The notes under the pieces were generated by a model. The model was not told the origin of the DNA, ran no database searches, and was given only the letters and a program-made list of their open reading frames with translations. A stretch of DNA of 64,000 bases, taken from the NCBI RefSeq assembly GCF_014205295.1, contig NZ_JACHNF010000001.1, forward strand, positions 4,836,001-4,900,000, written 5' to 3'. Position numbers and translations under genes: made by a program. Positions 62,001 to 64,000 of this stretch are shown piece by piece (within the stretch, counting starts at the first letter, position 1; each line of letters opens with the position of its first letter). Origin of the DNA: Kribbella solani. Lineage in GTDB: Bacteria > Actinomycetota > Actinomycetes > Propionibacteriales > Kribbellaceae.

Positions 62001-62232
62001 CATCATGCGCGTACCGCCGCAGGAACGCCTCCAGCGCGACCCCAGCTTCACCGTGGTACGCGGACCCGAACCCACCCGCCGCCACATCGATCTGCCCGGC
62101 GAGGGGGCCGCACAAGTACTTGGCGCACGCGTCGTACTGATCGGCCAACGCGTACAGCGCGTCCTCGTCGGCCTGTGGTTCGTACCCGCCTTCGAGGATC
62201 GCCTTCAACCATCCCGGCAGCTGGAGCCCCAC
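50011..62232 (-). CDS. Giant type VII-associated polymorphic protein (4073 aa)
   Basis: A WXG100-like helical domain (residues 1-105) is followed by a helix at 111-130, then hydrophobic and low-complexity parts. Residues about 355-620 are Gln/Thr/Pro-rich. About 875-1035 resembles a degenerate protein kinase fold (AFAFYDKVVLVAHPG, then GDLQFAISPDGRFRAYDVDG). HEIVGHFG (His1183, Glu1184, His1188) is an HExxxH zincin-like motif. Further hydrophobic helices occur near 1765, 1870 and 2110. A methyltransferase-like end segment (RRVLAPGGVVLTVGND) is near 2580. From about 2590 to the end are long beta-type, Gly/Ser-rich repeated modules. GTG 62232 follows the WXG gene stop by one base. No C-terminal toxin was recognised. 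A secreted surface or conflict protein is likely. Confidence 0.85.
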   Translation of the reverse strand: MGLQLPGWLKAILEGGYEPQADEDALYALADQYDACAKYLCGPLAGQIDVAAGGFGSAYHGEAGVALEAFLRRYAHDASLSGPATLADGATHLAEFLRTMGDTIVRTKRELLIIGIVSVATILFGLGPITGTLIRKLGQEGVKRLILQLVKKLVNREARKLQAKMIAELAAQAAKQTGKFVFSKQMVPKALGVVGAELADEVIPYALAGLWGQATGQDRRLVVDSHGQPVRDDKGNFVTTDDWDWRGTAMTAVGAVVGVPLSHGVGIGLSKVPGVGTVSKLAKTFVNNAITSPLASSLTSLGFQEGWHNPSIQDIWIAGAHGAARNSTPSDAHGPLESLGEKAGEWLGHKIVGHAPADPGGPQPTPVQTPATQTTTQSTTLDTPQNAAQNANQNVSQTLSENSSQSIAQNAAQNGSQPTAGLIGGALNQSTPSLSNTAPQATRTLTQPAGNQSTQQSRPDQLQPLRRPQPTTNPPEAQQPTDPTTNPTEAQQPTTTPTTQQPANPTPQPTADLTTQPTDATTQPTTPATPAAQPTPSAQADPTTPSQTPATATQPATQSQATPPTAQELDTTPATRPVLSADEEVVASPAIQLMSQRAREVAATPSTQPVLPAVNGGGAGLIGGVVAGPRVGAVARPGTRGGAGHSTNDVIDHSARSAPARPGLELARLRRGGEPPRPPGKPGRLSEPSAPARVTVADNNQFVLDGREMGVHELASLVRAGNPEVVVAQSTPEIVALVQKLANVTGQEVVLRVGDQDQRPDEDAAPRAEEPDGGSQQGGRGMSPEQDGREVGSERGGRGVGSERGGHGVSPERGGRGVGLEEGAGSGVVVRPVGGGGLSVEGVVVREGGKWVRKPREGAVSGMEVEVTEGQLGVRVGVGRSKSAFAFYDKVVLVAHPGVSLAAEVDRTNELRTLPGGADVIAPIHARTSLFGRDAIVVDRFAAASHDVLDEEAPDPDSRLSRPGLPTRATLESLEALRTFAIENKVLPGDLQFAISPDGRFRAYDVDGIRAITGPEDPALTTLDAWITWARTQLGTPATDSRTAQAPAAKPFKIQRRQAKPPEGGTQRGQAKPFKIQRGQAKSGEDGTGGETSRLANSDGTTGMSVSEVEVAVAAVWRRMRLPLGIRVRVVVGPDAETLTQQYGLSRTGPWQARFRMENGIGVAYLAANEHVSPADVAASVWHEIVGHFGWRLFSPETRYELLDVVRQLRHLDPDLANQIDRLYADQPGDVRDEEFLAWLSEGGVPSRLRQAWNSFLTAQFGTALHRIGAISNETLEQARYHQQMEPLYKIIRALVGAIRQNRPLHPAYYPPRSRALSHPEATTEQHELDRRPRVHGEQPRGGAGSIHRSEFRGDGRRTPDAEGVRAAAQAAAPRIGSAVAAARGEAADVTVEAERVTITLDSGEQVTALLDVSGDFTNAGPVRWERTSGATDWARITVSPRARDEVVGRAVANAVAGVLAAYRGESPAGQVRAGRRAEIGYLLDSLDAGESPHHVRKELRLLLRHLNKFENAVATPGATTAPAIRDLPPLPRGLRRRVGNALHRNLAFTWLADKVMPRVDHVEDRITDPGVLRAIDLPDGALAVNGTPPDAVDRFVHRVFQHFAQQPEVAVGGGLSASQQKVLREQPLLRQLVERHGTDQAAVLGALGVDEFVQQVAPADQYAVAAVFAKLQALVDQREHAGSWRQRRTAARHFAELAQALGVIDNRDLRAALPHELAAAVAELEPGLVQRINRAIDNGVSSLPSLRAELILGFAETVPSGVVSAAVLANHGKVGLAAAVLAGATLAWPVRAVVNRYVESRDEQTKSNRRNYRRDLDEHSRAPQHATITTTIRTAYQQLLQTATTPTSSAVVPRAGLGVPEVKAPPLTASWWTYPLRSSVPLAGAALPMALVVPPLAVGATIGIAAAVVGYAHYRFAQHQATLDDERRVRDYQWRSWRQLVGELRRASDVLTRLNALSNDLTGDRIHLPTWNFDAPTDHTGRGVIPAKPLFAIRELLLGVVPLANRTASVYVQQQLAAATATVLEAMTRLGAIGAVSGVVEAFHAEANRHAFDRRVHNWLELLRMEVQTRSAAIADPVLDQLDHLLTNPTAPQTELQIPPVPPWSPVVHPDREATTNRRWYAVGAAAIGGTGVGVAAWMVHSFHLDPIYLDLAAVAGAFQPVSYYAKYLRRRMRVKADLDVRDRSAEQRAATELDRERSATTDAVHQVNRVGDVIDGKAPRNRPEPTTDLGRFIESERRDLDLQPSSELSRLLTRLTGLDEQRRRLLNRFDQGLPTELHELTEVYVAISSALSDYADAAHKVGLDPHVRLGGPENRPVSASVLHHDPLNGRNLTDLTWAGRHHLPSVNAENAALIAAKIQQTTNDRYGPLSLEQVRAHTSTGRRIVDIAADLIGTAERRRTPIWSSADARALAARVSFHRALTADQARAVPARLIQQEGVPLDWTTYAGLHATALHQQQTGLMDRAAARLASAAATDDTAKAKRHQAIAAACTAAARQAEHARAAWDAFRAQPSQATLQSARHEEDRYQQRLAASLPSKDVLQTATVSGRLPHLTALTEQLNEALAAQHNAYRFTPEMLHRTLRAETRRVLAPGGVVLTVGNDPQADVSRLIQFEITLQPGELQEVLDAPATLEEAQLGQLVQGGFNVGTTTTTTFGHNGSLSLGPALAALPETNPMKAMSHLLAPSVEYARSTGRSLTGGATEYGLPGAVEVIQGEVLRFRSVRPAWSWRMRTSAVAAWSAPQVVSGAGSTLDLGFSHSYTVGAPNETVTIERFGDSRRTELPEHVASRVDGLSDLADRAIAGLRQRLGSLDRVGHDQLRGLLTEDGPGRLVETTRPGGLTRVITNGGRPVAYARLETVAVWDRATLLSDSSSDHKVERLRVGFSGTSGGQTFSAGTSVAGSVSYAGTALTDLGTSSWDAGPSAKAGRSTGQEVTIGTGDTAIHPSVQRMQPTLGVKLRLEHRLTVQPLGGKAGFTLTTAGDAILRMPENDAFRYGLPVPADALVLDPDGRPRYGVDGRLLLRGDPQPTTEPIALPLWMQPTRHQIRGAGPALVQEFTGADETLQKVLTHLAAQGLVPAPGQAPTAAQLANLERVGQQLARHRLETGYDPAAQEGILFRLDLHRAGLPPEQHTYRIVLRPHTGDARLLGVSTGETVVNLDIGTNTTSRSGGWSRSLPWSAMVGFGNKPAVGQAGATPDGGPSYGRSSRGRSISWSTGSTVNRVSLTESTGEVAVFEVPHTLVVTEVTTTGDSAPIAEVEGAARLSIDREFCSPGAPMPSIAGRANPFLLQAATFQAVDAGDPVRRLTAVLPELARADSSALHHLSAFLNPRNLAARPELLTAPYRTNLMISPAPSNPAQAQLQHGVTTGQASLTIRSALENLQYVGAGRPVNGEINLTLQSSGISIGSSTGNTAGFAGSLGAVGVDGDSAGGSLGGSRSGNRSVGATETQIGGIERLGIRDGQQYQFWGDLVLEAELQAIGAAPRAVQLSTGAIMLTIPERNALRLYGRGELDLPATKLADAVNRVLAGELDLDRQTVVALFRRYTNKTSANDTSANLQQQLAAKLRGLTGLDEVAYPTLDQVLPAADLIAATGTEVTLPEHYTNSMGAAVVDESLLFDADGNEADLFVEVDGALGQSALDDPVLSAALRGDLAGLRWHGHLDDMLSANGFAAYYPTGGKQQRTIRFKFRYDGPVTIDGVPDEGGKENVLNIIQNYDYHETGRSVTGSTTYSGQAGAAMTQGASATTGLGTDLGTATTASSTEQNTRMTRSLWSKTKRVSRAFHLSVEIDGVEARTLTGRMTQLVPASVINAQPSQTVHTGRVPLPSGTVVEGTTADELFETVANRLMQSDLLAAAGVAQHRVALENMLSAAARLAAFERIASPEGHTMVQLPVPGRTARMIAVRVRAELTSLQLVADGTAQLGQIDRQQRITQLTTKSNRTLPAARSGGGAAPAVGAQVGASSGEQAGEKVTDTTGNRNETSVFETAEIVTVRAGVTYHLGYERRRIDRDGSARVDRTDDGTVTGTAYLTMFRHEYDALLGRPSTPGRTVAESNTHTAGSYVPADPSGPS

Positions 62233-62233
62233 G

Positions 62234-62614
62234 CTAGACCGCCTGGTCGGGCGGAAGCGTCGCCCAGCCCTGCGAGGTCTGGGTCAGGCCGAGGTCGGTC
62301 GCGCGGACCTGCTGAGCGGCCGCGTCGTCGGTCGCGCGGGCGTTCTCCCCGCAGGACGACATCTGGTCGCCACGCCCGATCAACTGCTCCTCGATGCCCT
62401 TGGCGAAGTCGGGAAACGTCTCGGCCTGGCTGTTCGCCCACCCGTCGGTGATCTGCCGGCCGTAGTCGTCACGTCCGGCGGCGGCCTCGATCGCGCCTTT
62501 CGTCAGGCCGGCCAGCAACCGCGCGAGGTGCGTACCGGCGTCGGTTCCCGCTGTCCGGCAATCGTCCGACGCCCGCGCGACGCCGAGTTGGTCGACCTCG
62601 ATCCGTTCAGTCAT
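62234..62614 (-). CDS. WXG100/EspC-like type VII secretion substrate
   Basis: The 126-aa helical protein starts MTERIEVDQLGVARASDDCRTAGTDAG and has two long helices around ITDGWANSQAETFPDFAKGIEEQL, which carries WxN rather than the WxG turn. It resembles the EspC/DUF2580 'ESX-1 secretion-associated' family. It ends TSQGWATLPPDQAV. It probably forms a heterodimer with the head of the giant protein, encoded one base downstream. The gene overlaps the YbaB-like gene by 8 bases. Confidence 0.83.
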   Translation of the reverse strand: MTERIEVDQLGVARASDDCRTAGTDAGTHLARLLAGLTKGAIEAAAGRDDYGRQITDGWANSQAETFPDFAKGIEEQLIGRGDQMSSCGENARATDDAAAQQVRATDLGLTQTSQGWATLPPDQAV

Positions 62615-62930
62615 CGAGGTGCTCCCGGAACGCGTCGTACGCCGTGGCGAGCTTGGCTTCCGCGGCGGCCTGCGCCTGGCCGAGGGTGGTGAGGATGGTC
62701 GCGGCGAGTGCTCTTGGGTCTCTCCTCGAGTAGATCCCCTGATCGAGTTCCAGTTCGCGTACGTCGCCGCGGCCGGTGACCGTGATCTTGACCAGGCGAT
62801 CCGGTGAGACGGCGGTCGCGACCACCTCGTCGAAGGCGCGGTCCAGCGTCTCGGCCGCGGCGGTCACGCGCTCCAGGCCGCTGTCCAGGCCGAGCGCCGC
62901 CAGTTCCTTGCCCAGGTCGAGCTTCGACAT
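62607..62930 (-). CDS. YbaB/EbfC family protein
   Basis: The 107-aa protein starts at ATG 62930 with GGAGG five bases upstream. It has two helices around a beta sheet: ERVTAAAETLDRAFDEVVATAVSPDRLVKITVTGRGDVRELELDQGIY, the YbaB fold. YbaB members bind DNA, but in actinobacterial type VII loci YbaB-like genes often precede WXG genes. Here it is the first gene of the operon with the WXG protein and the giant. Confidence 0.85.
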   Translation of the reverse strand: MSKLDLGKELAALGLDSGLERVTAAAETLDRAFDEVVATAVSPDRLVKITVTGRGDVRELELDQGIYSRRDPRALAATILTTLGQAQAAAEAKLATAYDAFREHLDD

Positions 62931-63038
62931 GTCCACCTCCGGGTTCCAGCGTCGGCGCTCGGCGGGATCATGGTCAGTCCGTGGCCACAAGGGGTCAGAA
63001 CCCGTGGCACGATCGGGCCCCGCCGTACGGTCCGGATC

Positions 63039-64000
63039 GTGAAGACAGTCAGAGCAGCAGCCGCGGCCGTCGTCCTCGGGGCACTGGCCGCCACCGCGAC
63101 ACCCGCGACCGCGACGCCGCCGGCCGGCCAGTGCCAGAACGCCGAAGGCGGCGGGCCGACGGTCAGCAAGATGCCCTGGGCAACCACTTGGCTGGCGCCG
63201 GAACGCGCCTGGCCGGTCAGCACCGGCAGCGGCGTGACGGTCGCGGTGATCGACTCCGGCGTCGACGCGGACCATCCGCAACTCCGTGGCGCGGTCCTGC
63301 CCGGCAAGGATGTACTCACGCCCGGCGACAAACGCGCCGACTTCGACTGCGTCTCACATGGCACGGCGGTGGCGAGCATCATCGCGGCCCGTCCGCTCAA
63401 CGGGGTCGGCTTCCGTGGCGTCGCACCGGGCGCACGCATCCTGCCGATCCGCGTCAGCGAACGGGACGCGAATGAGCAGCAAGGTGCGGCCGTCGACGCG
63501 ACCGTGTTCGCGGGCGCCATCCGGTACGCGGCTGACGCGGGCGCCACAGTCATCAACATCTCGTTGTCGCTGTACGTGGACCAGAAGCCCGTCCGCGACG
63601 CCGTCCGGTATGCCCAACGGCACGATGCACTGATCGTCGCCGCGGCCGGCAACGCCCACAACCAGCAAGGACCGGACCCGGTCACGTACCCAGCGGCGTA
63701 CCCGGGTGTGCTTGGGGTCGGCGCGATGACGATCGACGGCAGCCGCCTGTCGAACTCGCAGGTCGGAGCGTACGTCGACATCTCCGCACCTGGCGGGGGC
63801 GTACTGGCCGCAACCCGCGTCAACGGTCACCGGTACTACGACGGCACTAGCTTCGCTACTGGCTTCGTCAGCGGTACGGCGGCCCTGGTACGCGCTGCTG
63901 ACCCACATCTCCCGGCAGCCGAGGTAGCGAAGCGCCTGATGGCTACTGCGACACCAGCGCCTGGCCCGTCCGACCAGTACGGCGCCGGCGTGGTCAACCC
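63039..64000 (+). CDS. mycP: Mycosin-type subtilisin (type VII secretion-associated protease), 3' end cut
   Basis: About 320 codons are visible before the window ends. A signal peptide (AAAAAVVLGALAATATPAT) is followed by an S8 catalytic domain with Asp72 in VIDSGVDADH, His107 in SHGTAVAS and Ser271 in GTSFATGFVSGTAALV. The oxyanion Asn region is AAAGNAHNQQ. Mycosins sit on the outer face of the membrane, and a C-terminal membrane helix would lie beyond the window. GTG 63039 is probably leaderless: TACGGT at 63026-63031 ends seven bases upstream. It is divergent from the YbaB-WXG-giant operon. Confidence 0.92.
   Translation, partial: MKTVRAAAAAVVLGALAATATPATATPPAGQCQNAEGGGPTVSKMPWATTWLAPERAWPVSTGSGVTVAVIDSGVDADHPQLRGAVLPGKDVLTPGDKRADFDCVSHGTAVASIIAARPLNGVGFRGVAPGARILPIRVSERDANEQQGAAVDATVFAGAIRYAADAGATVINISLSLYVDQKPVRDAVRYAQRHDALIVAAAGNAHNQQGPDPVTYPAAYPGVLGVGAMTIDGSRLSNSQVGAYVDISAPGGGVLAATRVNGHRYYDGTSFATGFVSGTAALVRAADPHLPAAEVAKRLMATATPAPGPSDQYGAGVVN

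Noticed and set aside
1..64000. tRNA, rRNA, phage attachment or replication origin signals
   Set aside because: I looked for T-loop motifs with cloverleaf arms, DnaA-box clusters and integrase genes and found none that hold up.

Overview
The window is high-GC DNA with strong actinobacterial hallmarks: GTG and TTG starts, many leaderless promoters, NarL-type two-component pairs, an IdeR/DtxR iron box and a type VII (ESX-like) secretion locus. Frequent GTAC-containing codons and the mix of families suggest a Kribbella-like member of Propionibacteriales. That genus call is an inference from style, not from a database match.

Layout. 1-20 kb is mainly housekeeping and metabolic genes: a partial DUF5107 protein, an FAD dehydrogenase, a RIO kinase, a NIPSNAP protein, a SigB/SigF-type sigma factor, a fused 2-oxoacid dehydrogenase E1, DUF1992, an aldehyde dehydrogenase plus FAD amine oxidoreductase operon, an iron-regulated siderophore-binding lipoprotein, an aromatic amino acid lyase homologue lacking the usual MIO serine, a YqeB-like protein and an isolated GyrA coiled-coil-like protein. 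20-29 kb is a signalling block: an M15 peptidase, a histidine kinase/response regulator pair with large low-complexity expansions behind a 164-bp element bounded by perfect 25-bp inverted repeats, a large membrane-anchored ABC-type binding protein, a MmcQ/YjbR protein and a second kinase/regulator pair.

29-39 kb is accessory: a secreted protein-arginine deiminase with all catalytic residues, a four-gene cassette (two esterases, ATP-grasp, amidohydrolase), an HTH/zinc-knuckle pair that looks toxin-antitoxin-like, an ArsR-CDF metal efflux operon and an ankyrin protein. 39-50 kb has a GH2 glycosidase behind a LacI-type operator, a YeiH transporter divergent from a GntR regulator, an arylamine N-acetyltransferase, a DoxX-ECF sigma-anti-sigma operon, and a MarR regulator divergent from a TIGR03086 protein.

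50-64 kb is a type VII secretion-associated locus. YbaB-like, WXG100/EspC-like and giant (4073 aa) genes form one leftward operon, with a mycosin protease diverging from it and running off the window. The giant protein combines a WXG100-like head, a Pro/Thr/Gln linker, a degenerate kinase-like segment, an HExxxH zincin-like motif, several membrane segments and about 1500 residues of Gly/Ser-rich beta-type repeats. The small WXG protein is the probable partner or co-secreted chaperone, and the mycosin the processing protease. The other strong non-coding signals are the 25-bp inverted-repeat element, a perfect CRP-type site over a leaderless promoter, and the repeated TANNNT-6-nt-start geometry of leaderless genes.
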